DNA of 64,000 bases, taken from positions 434,001 through 498,000 of the forward strand of contig JBKEET010000001.1 of the NCBI GenBank assembly GCA_047777475.1. The letters are read 5' to 3'. Positions 1-9,861 of the stretch are shown here, piece after piece. The DNA is from Sutterella sp047777475. GTDB taxonomy: Bacteria > Pseudomonadota > Gammaproteobacteria > Burkholderiales > Burkholderiaceae_F. Below the pieces are notes generated by a model. It worked only from the letters and a program-made list of their open reading frames with translations, searched no databases and was not told where the DNA came from. The translations under genes were made by a program, and so were the position numbers. Within the stretch, counting starts at the first letter, position 1, and the number at the start of each line of letters is the position of its first letter.

Positions 1-647
1 TCGGGATTGATCGAAAGCCCGAAAAGCTTGTCGTGCAGCGGCCAGAGCGCCTCGGGCAGCGTGCCGCGCTCGAAGTCTTCCGGAATGAGCGGGTAGTTGG
101 CGACCTTGATGCCGTACTGCATGGCGAGGAAAAGCGAGGTGGGCGTCTTGCCCGAGCGCGAGACGCCGACCAGGATCACCTCCGCTTCGTCGAGGCCGCG
201 GTTCGTCTGGCCGTCGTCGTGCGTGAGCGTGTAGTCGATGGCCGCGATGCGGCGGTTGTAGCGGTCCTCGTCGCGGATGCGGTGCGTCTGGCCGATGGAG
301 TGCACGCTCTTCATGCCGAGCTCCGTCTCGAGCGGGCCCACGAACTTGCGGAAGAGGTCGATGATGTGGCCGGTCACGTGCTCGTTGAAGGCGCGCATGA
401 TGTCCGGGTCGACGAACGTCGTGAAGATGATGGGCCGCACGCCCGATTCGCGCTCCGCTTCGTTGATCTGCTGCGCCGTCTCAAGCGCCTTGTCGACCGA
501 GCGCACAAAGGGCAGGCGCGTCTGCGCGTAGTGGAGGTCGGGAAACTGCGAGAGGATGGCGCGGGCCAGGGTCTCGGCCGTAATGGCGGTGCCGTCGCTC
601 ACGATGAAGACGGGACGGGTCGGAGCGCTCTGCGTGTTTTCGGTCAT
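1..647 (-). CDS. ppsR: PEP synthase regulatory protein PpsR (kinase/pyrophosphorylase), partial
   Basis: Reads leftward from an ATG at 647 (MTENTQSAPTRPVFIVSDGT) and runs off the window start, so the C-terminus is missing. The protein carries the DUF299 features: an N-terminal VSDGTAITAE segment and a P-loop GVSRSGKTPTS followed by the FLAMQYGIKVANYPL block. This family inactivates and reactivates PEP synthase by ADP-dependent phosphorylation and Pi-dependent dephosphorylation of a threonine in the cytoplasm. The target enzyme gene ppsA lies 1.07 kb away on the opposite strand, with a TorD-like gene between them, which strongly supports the call. The start is chosen because the family motif begins about 12 residues after it. 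Confidence 0.95.
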   Translation of the reverse strand, partial: MTENTQSAPTRPVFIVSDGTAITAETLARAILSQFPDLHYAQTRLPFVRSVDKALETAQQINEAERESGVRPIIFTTFVDPDIMRAFNEHVTGHIIDLFRKFVGPLETELGMKSVHSIGQTHRIRDEDRYNRRIAAIDYTLTHDDGQTNRGLDEAEVILVGVSRSGKTPTSLFLAMQYGIKVANYPLIPEDFERGTLPEALWPLHDKLFGLSINP

Positions 648-719
648 ATGTCCTGAGCGGAGAAAAAGCAAAGGGTAATCCGAAAATTCTAACCGATTGC
701 CGCAGGCATCGCCCAAAAA

Positions 720-752
720 GGCAAAGAAATAGGGCGCCCGCTCCGGACGCCC
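720..752 (-). terminator. Probable terminator after the TorD-like gene
   Basis: GGGCG/CGCCC stem at 732-752. Read on the minus strand it is followed by a T-rich tail. It lies between the TorD-like stop and the ppsR start. Confidence 0.45.
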
Positions 753-775
753 GTTGGGCCGGCCCGCGAAGGCGT

Positions 776-1375
776 TCAGCGCCTTGCCGTGTGCCGCAGG
801 AATTTTTCTTCTTCGCAGAGCGCCGTGAGCACCGGCGCGACCGTGCGGTAGAAGCGCGCGTCGGGATGCTCGGAAAGGGCCTTCGCGAGCGCGGGCAGCC
901 AGCGGGCGGGGTGCTCGCTGAAGAAGTCCGACGCGGCCCTGAGGTCTTCCCTCAGGATCTGCACGGCCATGAAGCCGAGCTCAATGCCGATGTGGTCGTC
1001 CGGCAGCCCCATGAAGCCCGAGCAGGCGACGCCGGCGTCCGAATAGGCCTTCCGCACGTCGAGCTGCGCCTTCTGCGAGAGCAGGTGCTTTTCGCTCGTC
1101 CAGGCCGATTCGCACAGCGGCAGCGTGATCTCGCCCACGCCGAGGAAAAGCTTCGCGTACTCGCGCGAAAGGTCTTCCGCGCTCGGCTGCTCGGCCTTGG
1201 CCGCTTTTTCATAAGGCGCCGCATCGAGCCCGTATTCCGAAGCGAGTCCCGCGGCGGCGGTGAGCGCCTTGTTCCAGCGGGGCAGCGCCGAGTCGTCCTC
1301 GGGACGGATGAAAAGGCCGGCGAGGGCGTCAAAAAGCGATTGGCGGGCGTAATTTTCGAGCTGATGCGTGACCAC
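776..1375 (-). CDS. TorD/DmsD-family molybdoenzyme chaperone
   Basis: A 199-residue all-helical protein of the size usual for TorD/DmsD redox-enzyme maturation chaperones. Members bind the Tat signal of molybdenum reductases in the cytoplasm and hold them until cofactor is loaded. Family features seen: N-terminal YARQSLFDALAGLF, the central SREYAKLFLGVGEITLPLCES block, and an MGLPDDHIGIELGFM helix that corresponds to the conserved P-D-H region. The GTG at 1375 is preferred because AGGAG sits 8 bases upstream; an open frame continues to 1495 but its extra residues look non-homologous. No molybdoenzyme gene is in this window, so its client lies elsewhere. The gene is co-directional with ppsR but probably not functionally tied to it. 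Confidence 0.85.
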   Translation of the reverse strand: MVTHQLENYARQSLFDALAGLFIRPEDDSALPRWNKALTAAAGLASEYGLDAAPYEKAAKAEQPSAEDLSREYAKLFLGVGEITLPLCESAWTSEKHLLSQKAQLDVRKAYSDAGVACSGFMGLPDDHIGIELGFMAVQILREDLRAASDFFSEHPARWLPALAKALSEHPDARFYRTVAPVLTALCEEEKFLRHTARR

Positions 1376-1720
1376 GGCGTCTTCTCCTGATCTGCGCCGC
1401 GCCCGGATGGAGCGGCGCATGAAATCCATTGTAGCGGCGGGGATGCAGGTTTTGGCCCGAAAGGGGACCCGATATGCCGCAATCGGGCCCGGCATTCGGG
1501 AAAATGCCTAGCGCGCCGTGCGATTTTGGCGACAGCGGGGCGAAACGGGGCCGGCTCGGACGCTTTGCCGCGGTCTCTATAAAGGGAAGTGAGATTCGGC
1601 CTGAATAAGCGGCCGCGGAAGTCATGCGGCGCGTGCGCTGCGATTAGACAGCACAGCCTGCAGCAGGTAAAATCAGCCCCGAATTCTTAACCGCCCCGGT
1701 GAGGGGCATATGAGGACAAC

Positions 1721-4102
<2,382 letters not shown>

Positions 4103-4142
4103 CCGGACGGCACCGAGCCGCCTGAGCGCTTAAGCGCCCGCA

Positions 4143-4180
4143 ATCGCCCCCGCACGGCTTCGGCCGCGCGGGGGCGATGC
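4143..4180 (+). terminator. Terminator after ppsA
   Basis: GC-rich perfect stem ATCGCCCCCGC / GCGGGGGCGAT around a loop of about 12 bases, followed by a short T-containing tail. Confidence 0.7.
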
Positions 4181-4278
4181 TTTCTGAGGGGCTGAAAGGC
4201 ACCGCCGTTGTGCTACATTTATGCCGATGCGGCGGGGCATTCCCGCCGTTTGGCAGACACAGAGAGAGGAGTTCTTCC

Positions 4279-4695
4279 ATGAGCCTTTCGGCCACTGTGC
4301 TTTGGTTTATCGCGGCGCTCGTCGCCGCCGGCGTCGAGATGTTCCTCGGCACCGTCTATCTGCTCGCCGTCGCCGCGGCCTGCGCGGGCGGCGGCCTGGT
4401 GAGCTTCCTCGGGTTCGGCACGTCCTGGCAGCTGACCGCCGCGGCGGTCATCATCGTCGCCGGCATCTGGCTCGTGCACCGCTTCCGCCGCCACAAGGAG
4501 GACCGCTCGAGCGAACTCCAGCAGATGGACAGCGGCCAGACGGTCTCGGTCGAGAAGATCGGCGAGGACGGCTTTGCCACGGTGAACTACCGCGGCGCTC
4601 CCTGGACGGCCCGCGCCGCCGAGGGGCAGACGCTTTCTCCCGGCCTCTGGCGCATCGAGCGCGTCGACGGCACGCAGCTCGTCCTCACCAAGTAA
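4279..4695 (+). CDS. NfeD-family membrane protein
   Basis: 138 residues. Two to three hydrophobic helices occupy about residues 1-70 (VLWFIAALVAAGVEMFLGTV and LTAAAVIIVAGIWLVHRF). A basic linker and a C-terminal OB-fold-like domain follow (GQTVSVEKIGEDGFATVNYRG, residues about 82-138). This is the short NfeD form that partners with stomatin-like proteins to organise membrane microdomains. The ATG at 4279 follows AGAGAGGAG. The neighbouring SPFH gene starts 42 bases downstream, the classic NfeD/stomatin pair. The assignment rests on domain order and neighbour; no catalytic role is proposed for this short form. Confidence 0.88.
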   Translation: MSLSATVLWFIAALVAAGVEMFLGTVYLLAVAAACAGGGLVSFLGFGTSWQLTAAAVIIVAGIWLVHRFRRHKEDRSSELQQMDSGQTVSVEKIGEDGFATVNYRGAPWTARAAEGQTLSPGLWRIERVDGTQLVLTK

Positions 4696-4737
4696 CGGTT
4701 TCTCTTTTTTAAATTTCTCCTTCCAGGAGCTTTCATC

Positions 4738-5709
4738 ATGCCCGTTTCCGGCTTTTTGATTTTCACGATCGTGCTCGTGGTGCTTGCGGTGCTTTTCGCC
4801 ACGCAGGCCATCCGCGTGGTGCCCCAGCAGACGGCGTGGGTCGTCGAGCGCCTCGGCAAGTTCCACTGCGTGCTCAACCCGGGCCTTAACTTCATCATCC
4901 CGTTCATTGACCGCGTTGCCTACCGCCATTCGCTCAAGGAGATCCCGCTCGACACGCCGAGCCAGATCTGCATCACGCGCGACAACACGCAGCTTACGGT
5001 CGACGGCGTGCTCTTCTTCCAGGTGACCGACCCGCAGCGCGCCTCCTACGGCACGTCCAACTACGTGGTCGCCATCACGCAGCTCGCGCAGACGACGCTC
5101 CGCTCGGTGATCGGCCGCATGGAGCTTGACAAGACCTTTGAGGAGCGCGACCTCATCAATAAGTCCGTTGTGTCCGCGATCGACGAGGCGGCGCTCAACT
5201 GGGGCGTCAAGGTGCTCCGCTACGAGATCAAGGACCTGACGCCGCCGGGCGTGATCCTGCAGGCCATGCAGCAGCAGATCACGGCCGAGCGCCAGAAGAG
5301 AGCGGTCGTTGCCGAATCCGAAGGCCGCAAGATGGAGCAGATCAACCTCGCCGAAGGCGCCCGCGCTTCCGCGATCGCGAAGTCCGAAGGTGAGAAGCAG
5401 GCCGAGATCAACAAGGCCGAAGGCCAGGCCGCGGCGACCGTCGCGGTGGCCAAGGCCACGGCCGAGGCGCTTCGCGTCGTCGCCGAGGCGACCCAGGAGA
5501 AGGGCGGCATGAACGCCGTCAACCTGCAGGTCGCGCAGCGCTACATCGACGCGTTCTCGCAGCTCGCGAAGGCCGGCAACACGCTCATCGTCCCGAACAA
5601 CCTCGGCGACATGTCCGCGATGATTTCTTCGGCGATGAAGATCATCGACGGAGTCAAGAACGGCGGCGAGGGCGCCGCGGCCGGCAAGGCGCTGCCGCCG
5701 AAGGCCTGA
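4738..5709 (+). CDS. SPFH/stomatin-like membrane protein (QmcA type)
   Basis: 323 residues: one N-terminal transmembrane helix (residues 4-24), then a Band 7 domain beginning at VVPQQTAWVVERLGKFH, with the conserved LNPGLNFIIPFIDRV and LDTPSQICITRDN segments. A long Ala/Glu/Lys-rich coiled coil (about 185-250; ITAERQKRAVVAESEG) and a short tail end the protein. Family members form oligomeric rings at the inner membrane and act with NfeD in membrane protein quality control. AGGAG precedes the ATG. It is the second gene of a two-gene operon with the NfeD gene. Confidence 0.95.
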   Translation: MPVSGFLIFTIVLVVLAVLFATQAIRVVPQQTAWVVERLGKFHCVLNPGLNFIIPFIDRVAYRHSLKEIPLDTPSQICITRDNTQLTVDGVLFFQVTDPQRASYGTSNYVVAITQLAQTTLRSVIGRMELDKTFEERDLINKSVVSAIDEAALNWGVKVLRYEIKDLTPPGVILQAMQQQITAERQKRAVVAESEGRKMEQINLAEGARASAIAKSEGEKQAEINKAEGQAAATVAVAKATAEALRVVAEATQEKGGMNAVNLQVAQRYIDAFSQLAKAGNTLIVPNNLGDMSAMISSAMKIIDGVKNGGEGAAAGKALPPKA

Positions 5710-5736
5710 GCCCAGAGCTTCTGAAATAAAGCAATG

Positions 5737-5776
5737 ACCCGGAATTCCCTTCAGCGGGAATCCCGGGTTTGTTTTG
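5737..5776 (+). terminator. Terminator after the SPFH gene
   Basis: Stem ACCCGGaATTCCC / GGGAATcCCGGGT at 5737-5768, followed by a T-rich TTGTTTTG tail. Confidence 0.8.
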
Positions 5777-5863
5777 CCCGCAGGGGCGGCACGGATATAA
5801 TCGCCGCAGGCGCCGCGCCTTTCGGGGCGGCGCTTCCCTCTTAAAACCAACGCGGACATACAG

Positions 5864-6382
5864 ATGACTGCAGAACACACTGAGGCGGGCGCCGTGGTGC
5901 CCGTGCCACAGCTCGGCGATCCGAGCGTGCTGGCCGAAATCCTCATGTACTCCGCGCGCAATGCGCTCAAAATCCTCTTTTCGGAAGGCAGCGGCGAGGA
6001 CTACTCGGCCGTCGTCTTCAGCGTCGCCTCGATCTTCATGGGCGAAACCGATTCGCTCGCGCTCCCCGACGGGTGGGATCCCGACCGGGCGGGCGAGGCG
6101 CTGCGCGAAGGGGCGCTCAAGGAGACGCTCTCCGAAATGGCGCCCGAAGACCGCGCAACCTTTTCCGAGAACAGCAGCATGCTTGTGCTCGCCGTGATGA
6201 CGTGCTTCCAGGAAGCGGCCGCCATGGCGCAGTCCTGGGGCGAGGCGAACCGCGTCTCCGACACGGGCGAGATCCTGAAGGGGATGCTCCACGATCCGGT
6301 CTTCGAGAGCTTTTACCTCACCTGGGCGAAGAACATCCTCGGCAGCTACGCCGAGGACGGTGCGAAAAAGGAGAGCAAATGA
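5864..6382 (+). CDS. Unknown protein, member 1 of a tandem three-gene family
   Basis: 172 residues, acidic and mostly helical. No signal peptide, membrane segment or known catalytic motif is visible. Two stretches line up with the two genes that follow: a helix ending FSVASIFMGET (about residues 50-60), matching TLMGEN and TFSGEN in the neighbours, and a helix near MLVLAVMTCFQEAA (about 105-118), matching their MTYVGRSFF and LTYAAGLFA. All three end in a similar aromatic helix (here FYLTWAKNILGSY). The stop TGA overlaps the next ATG, so the genes are translationally coupled. Function unknown. Confidence 0.75.
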   Translation: MTAEHTEAGAVVPVPQLGDPSVLAEILMYSARNALKILFSEGSGEDYSAVVFSVASIFMGETDSLALPDGWDPDRAGEALREGALKETLSEMAPEDRATFSENSSMLVLAVMTCFQEAAAMAQSWGEANRVSDTGEILKGMLHDPVFESFYLTWAKNILGSYAEDGAKKESK

Positions 6383-6885
6383 GCGCAGAGAACACAAAGG
6401 GCGCGGGCGGCGAAAAGCAGGAGCCCGTCACGGTGACGCCCTCGCAGTTCGGCGAGTTCCTCCTCGTCTACGTGCGCGCCGTGGCCGAGCGCATGGTGAA
6501 GGTGCGCGCCCATGAGGTGAGCGCCGACGACGCGGCGGCGGCCGACGACCTGCTGGCGCGCAAGCTTGCCGTGACGCTGATGGGCGAGAACCCCGAGATC
6601 CGGCTGATGGTGCCCTACCGGGGCACGGCGCTGATCGCGGTGCTCCAGAAGAATTTCCCCGGGGAGTTCGCCCGCGGCAGGCTTCCCGAGAGCATCGACC
6701 GCGACAACCCGAGGGCGGTGATGACCTACGTGGGCCGGAGCTTTTTCCGCGGCATCTACGCTCTGATGCGCCGCCTCGGCGCCGAGGAGGGCATCTCGCC
6801 CGAAAAAGCCTCGGCCGAGATGCGCGCTTACGCCGAGCACTGGGCGCGCCGCTTCATGGGCATCGGCGAAGGCGCCCTCAACTGA
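6379..6885 (+). CDS. Unknown protein, member 2 of a tandem three-gene family
   Basis: 168 residues, helical, cytoplasmic by appearance. It overlaps the previous gene by 4 bases (ATGA). An Ala-rich linker and a helix (FGEFLLVYVRAVAERMVKV) precede LLARKLAVTLMGENPEIRL; later PRAVMTYVGRSFFRGIYALM matches the third protein. The shared spacing of these blocks in three adjacent genes suggests old tandem duplication. No enzyme signature was recognised. Confidence 0.75.
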   Translation: MSAENTKGAGGEKQEPVTVTPSQFGEFLLVYVRAVAERMVKVRAHEVSADDAAAADDLLARKLAVTLMGENPEIRLMVPYRGTALIAVLQKNFPGEFARGRLPESIDRDNPRAVMTYVGRSFFRGIYALMRRLGAEEGISPEKASAEMRAYAEHWARRFMGIGEGALN

Positions 6886-6907
6886 CCGCCGATCGAGGAG
6901 GCAAGCA

Positions 6908-7429
6908 ATGACGTCATCCTGCGGAAGGTCCTCCTGCGGCATGTTCTGCGGCAAGTGCGGCGACTTCGGCTCGACCGCGCCGCGCGAGCCCGAACTGCTC
7001 CGCTACGAGGTCTGCGAAAAGATTTTTTCGGACGCCGTGCGCAACATGACCGTGCGCGTCGCCGAGCAGAAAAGCGGCATGATGAGCGACGAGGACTTCG
7101 AAGAAGCGAAGAGCCGGCTCGTGCGCTGGCTCGTCTCGACGTTCTCGGGCGAGAACAGCCACTACCGTGCCGACGACGAGTGGCACCTGCGGGGAGGGCT
7201 GGCGCGCTACCTCGCCGAGCGGCTCAATTTCCGCGGCCATCCGGCGCGCCAGGTGCTCACCTATGCGGCGGGCCTTTTCGCCGACCAGGCCGAGGAAACG
7301 GCGCTGAAGGTGCTCCGCAACGGCGGCATCAAGTCGCCCGCCGCGGCGCGCATCGCCGCCGGCACCGTCTCGCTCTGGTGCGGGCTTTTCACGGGCGCTC
7401 CGGTCGAATATCTCGAAGGGATGCACTGA
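6908..7429 (+). CDS. Unknown protein with N-terminal cysteine cluster, member 3 of a tandem family
   Basis: 173 residues. It starts after GAGGAGG with a 6-base spacer. The first 17 residues hold four cysteines (C5, C10, C14, C17, including a CxxC), a layout that could bind zinc or an iron-sulfur cluster; the other two family members lack it. The body repeats the family blocks: RLVRWLVSTFSGEN (about 70-83), ARQVLTYAAGLFADQ (about 112-126) and a final SLWCGLFTG helix. Function unknown. The gene is 22 bases after member 2 and is followed by a hairpin. Confidence 0.75.
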   Translation: MTSSCGRSSCGMFCGKCGDFGSTAPREPELLRYEVCEKIFSDAVRNMTVRVAEQKSGMMSDEDFEEAKSRLVRWLVSTFSGENSHYRADDEWHLRGGLARYLAERLNFRGHPARQVLTYAAGLFADQAEETALKVLRNGGIKSPAAARIAAGTVSLWCGLFTGAPVEYLEGMH

Positions 7430-7442
7430 AAAAGGCAAGGAC

Positions 7443-7467
7443 GGGCGAGCCCTGCGCTCGCCCTTTG
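7443..7467 (+). terminator. Terminator after the three-gene family
   Basis: Perfect stem GGGCGAGC / GCTCGCCC (7443-7463) followed by TTTG. Confidence 0.65.
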
Positions 7468-7497
7468 CCTCCTGATTTTGGTACTATCAAAAGACAG

Positions 7498-7526
7498 GCG
7501 CTGCACGACGCAGCGCTCTTTTTATT
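7498..7526 (+). terminator. Leader hairpin with U-tract (attenuator-like)
   Basis: Perfect 7-bp stem GCGCTGC / GCAGCGC (7498-7516), followed by TCTTTTTATTTC. It lies about 40 bases before the next gene and could be a second terminator or an attenuator for it. No leader peptide was identified. Confidence 0.45.
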
Positions 7527-7564
7527 TCTTCCCGCCCGCCGCAGGGCGGTGCACGGAGACGGCT

Positions 7565-7960
7565 ATGTTTGATTATCAATCGCTGCAGAATTTCCTGAAG
7601 GTCTGCCCGGGCATCGGTCTCGGCGATCCGCGCGAAGACACGCTCACTTCGCCGTTCCGCTTCCCGAGCTCCGGAAAGAGCGTCGAGGCCAGGGTCTGCT
7701 TCCTTTCCGAAAGCTACGTGAAGGTGCACGATGCGGGCGCCGCCGTGAAGGAAGCGGGCGGCACGGCGGCGATGCGGGCTGCGCCCGGCTGGGAGCAGCT
7801 CCGCAGGGCCGTCCTCGCCCTTAACGTGCATCTTGACGAAGAGGAACGGCTCTTTGCGGTCGCCTCGGGCGATGCGCAGGTGCGCGGCGCCGTCGCCGCC
7901 GTGATCGAGGCGCAGCTTCTCGTCGCGGGCTTTGCCGCCTCGCTGAAGCAGGGGGAGTGA
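7565..7960 (+). CDS. Unknown 131-residue protein
   Basis: Begins MFDYQSLQNFLKVCPGIGLG. An alpha/beta-looking N-terminal half (PFRFPSSGKSVEARVCFLS, VKVHDAGAAVKEAGG) precedes an Ala-rich helical half with VHLDEEERLFAVASGD. The order 'input strand, aspartate-glycine turn, then helix' loosely recalls DUF1828-type proteins, but this is only an impression. The next gene follows within two bases of the stop, so the two are probably co-transcribed. No catalytic residues were recognised. Confidence 0.7.
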   Translation: MFDYQSLQNFLKVCPGIGLGDPREDTLTSPFRFPSSGKSVEARVCFLSESYVKVHDAGAAVKEAGGTAAMRAAPGWEQLRRAVLALNVHLDEEERLFAVASGDAQVRGAVAAVIEAQLLVAGFAASLKQGE

Positions 7961-7962
7961 CC

Positions 7963-8250
7963 ATGAGCGAGAAGCGCTCGCCGCTTGAAGAGCATGCGCC
8001 CGACGTAACCTCGCAGCTCATGCAGGGCCTTTCGCCCGAGGCGATGCATGCGCTCAAGGCCATCGCCGAGATGAAGGACCGCTCGCCCGAGGACGTGCTG
8101 CGCGACGAGATCCGCGAGTATGCGCGGCGGCGGCTGCCGATCCCGGACGTCGAAAGCATCATCCACACCATGGCCGAGCAGTTCTACACGCTCGGCTATG
8201 CCGCCGGAACGGCTAAACGGTTGTTCAGGCACTGGCGCAACGGCCGTTGA
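7963..8250 (+). CDS. Small unknown protein
   Basis: 95 residues from the ATG at 7963, chosen because GGGGGAG lies 5 bases before it; an in-frame GTG two codons upstream would overlap the previous stop. The helical protein contains LSPEAMHALKAIAEMKDRSP and EDVLRDEIREYARRRLP. The latter resembles the ribbon-helix-helix pattern of small DNA-binding or antitoxin-like proteins, followed by a C-terminal helix ending KRLFRHWRNGR. RHH membership is a guess. It is the last gene of the unknown cluster. Confidence 0.65.
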   Translation: MSEKRSPLEEHAPDVTSQLMQGLSPEAMHALKAIAEMKDRSPEDVLRDEIREYARRRLPIPDVESIIHTMAEQFYTLGYAAGTAKRLFRHWRNGR

Positions 8251-8272
8251 AAATCGTTACAAAACGCCTTCG

Positions 8273-8302
8273 GAGCGCGGTTTCGGCCGCGCTCTTTCTT
8301 TA
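8273..8302 (+). terminator. Terminator ending the unknown gene cluster
   Basis: Perfect stem GAGCGCGG / CCGCGCTC with a 6-base loop, followed by TTTCTTT. Confidence 0.8.
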
Positions 8303-8529
8303 CCTATCTTAACTGAACAAGCGTTCGTTCACTGAAAATGGAGTTAGAAGGATTTAGGGGGATTTAGCAAAAATTCGGCGAACGATGGTGAAAGTTAGCG
8401 TGAATTAGCGGTTGGTACTTTCCCTCACCAAGGCTGTTTTCCATTTACTTTTGCAAAGAAAAAAGTGAAAATGTAATTGAAAGTTGAATTTCCGACGGAA
8501 CCACGGGTTCCGGACAAGAAGAAAGGAGG
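8303..8529. other. AT-rich intergenic region with repeats
   Basis: AT-richer than the surroundings. It contains an imperfect palindrome with arms TGAAC / GTTCA (8314-8331), two close copies of GATTTAG around 8350-8366, and related TTAG runs to about 8410. It could hold a promoter and operator for the small ORF that follows. No gene is evident here. Confidence 0.4.
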
Positions 8530-8535
8530 ATGGCC

Positions 8536-8688
8536 ATGAGAGTTCAGGATCGCAAATACACACCGCATCCCGGTCTGCGTGTTCTGTAGTTCGTGCTGTT
8601 TCTGATCGTCCTCGCCGCGGTGCTCAAGGGCATCGGCTGGTTTGTCGGCGGGGCATGCTCTCTCGGAACGGATTTCTTCCTCGGATGA
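8536..8688 (+). pseudogene. Small membrane protein ORF interrupted by an amber codon
   Basis: An AAAGGAGG ribosome site with ideal 6-base spacing precedes ATG 8536. The frame reads MRVQDRKYTPHPGLRVL, then TAG at 8587-8589, then FVLFLIVLAAVLKGIGWF and a short tail ending at TGA 8688. The part after TAG is a clean transmembrane helix in the same frame. The intact product would be a 50-residue single-pass membrane protein. A single C-to-T change (CAG to TAG) would explain the break. It may be a nonsense mutation, a sequencing error or read-through. A strong terminator follows. Confidence 0.6.
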
Positions 8689-8771
8689 GAAGAGCAGGCT
8701 TGACAGCAAACCTTTAAATAGAGGCGGCCTATGCGGCCGCGGGGCGCCCAAAGAGTGCGCCCTGATGAATG

Positions 8772-8807
8772 ACGGTTTTCGGTTTTTGGCCGAAGACCGT
8801 TTTTTTG
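8772..8807 (+). terminator. Terminator after the small membrane ORF
   Basis: Stem ACGGTTTTCGG / CCGAAGACCGT (one G-T wobble) followed by seven T. It points away from bioB, so it belongs to the plus-strand unit. Confidence 0.85.
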
Positions 8808-8811
8808 TGTT

Positions 8812-9810
8812 TCAGAGGCGGTAGCCCGCTTCTGCGGCGAGCGCGCGGTCGTGCTCGAGCGGGCTTCCGCGCGTGGTGAGCAGCTCTCCCACGATAGAGG
8901 CGTTGACGCCGATCCTCACGGCCTCGCGCTCGGCGGCGGGACTGATGCGGCTGCGGCCGCCCGCAAAGCGCAGGTAAGCCGTCGGGTTCACGAACCGGAA
9001 AAGCGCCACGGTCGTCAGGATCTCATCGTCCGAGAGCGGCGCCTGATGCTCGAGCGGCGTGCCTTTGACGGGCGAGAGGAAATTAAGCGGAATGGAGGGC
9101 ACCTCGAGGCCGCGCAGCAGCAGTGCGAGCTCGGCGCGGTCGGCCATCGTCTCGCCCATGCCGAAGAGGGCGCCCGAGCAGATCTCGAGACCTGCCGCCT
9201 TCGCTGCCCTGAGCGCGGCGATTTTGTCGGCCTGCGTGTGCGTGCTGCAGACTTTCGGGAAAAAGGCGGGTCCGGTTTCGAGGTTGCAGTGGAAGCGCCG
9301 GAGCCCCGCCGCCTTGAGCGCGCGGAGTTCCTCCCCGCGCATCAGCCCGAGCGAAGCGCAGACTTCAATCCCGCCGAGCGAGGCGGCATCGCGGATCAGC
9401 ACGGCGATTTCGCACACCTCGCGCGCCGAGAGCTTGCGGCCGCTCGTCACAAGCGACCAGCGCGGCACGCCGCAGCGCTTCGCGGCCAAGGCCGAGCGGC
9501 GGGCGCGGGTGACGTCAACAAGCGGGTAGACGGCGGCGCCCGTTTCATAGCGCTTCGACTGCGCGCACCAGCGGCAGTCCTCGCCGCAGCGGCCCGACTT
9601 CGCGTTGATGATCGTGCAGAAATTGAAATCCCGCGGCGCGGCTTTCGCCGTAATGTCGGCGGCGGCGTCATAGAGCGCCTTTTTCGGCGCCTCGAGCGCA
9701 AGCCAGAGCGCTTCGTCCCTTGTGAGCTTCTCGCCGGCGAGGCTCCTCGCTTTGATGTCGGAAAGGTCCGCCACGGCATTTATCCTTCTTTTTGACTGCA
9801 AAGCAGTCAT
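8812..9810 (-). CDS. bioB: Biotin synthase
   Basis: 332 residues, normal BioB length. This radical-SAM enzyme inserts sulfur into dethiobiotin in the last step of biotin synthesis. The SAM cluster motif CGEDCRWCAQS lies near residue 74 and supplies the three cysteine ligands. Further BioB landmarks are CASLGLM, HCNLETGPAFFPKVC, GMGETMADR and IPLNFLSPVKGTPLE, containing the ligands of the sacrificial [2Fe-2S] cluster. The C-terminal FRFVNPTAYLRFAGGR block is also typical. No other bio gene is adjacent. The 5' end faces IS110 copy 1, whose left end begins about 50 bases upstream, so the native promoter may be altered. No BirA or BioR site was recognised. Confidence 0.96.
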   Translation of the reverse strand: MTALQSKRRINAVADLSDIKARSLAGEKLTRDEALWLALEAPKKALYDAAADITAKAAPRDFNFCTIINAKSGRCGEDCRWCAQSKRYETGAAVYPLVDVTRARRSALAAKRCGVPRWSLVTSGRKLSAREVCEIAVLIRDAASLGGIEVCASLGLMRGEELRALKAAGLRRFHCNLETGPAFFPKVCSTHTQADKIAALRAAKAAGLEICSGALFGMGETMADRAELALLLRGLEVPSIPLNFLSPVKGTPLEHQAPLSDDEILTTVALFRFVNPTAYLRFAGGRSRISPAAEREAVRIGVNASIVGELLTTRGSPLEHDRALAAEAGYRL

Positions 9811-9861
9811 TTTGCCACGATGCGCGATTTGCTGCGTGCACTGCGGAGGACGCGGACAAAA

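Noticed and set aside
8425..8751. Minus-strand open frame of 108 codons in the gap before bioB
   Set aside because: No ribosome site or domain; the plus-strand small ORF with an ideal ribosome site and terminator explains the region better.
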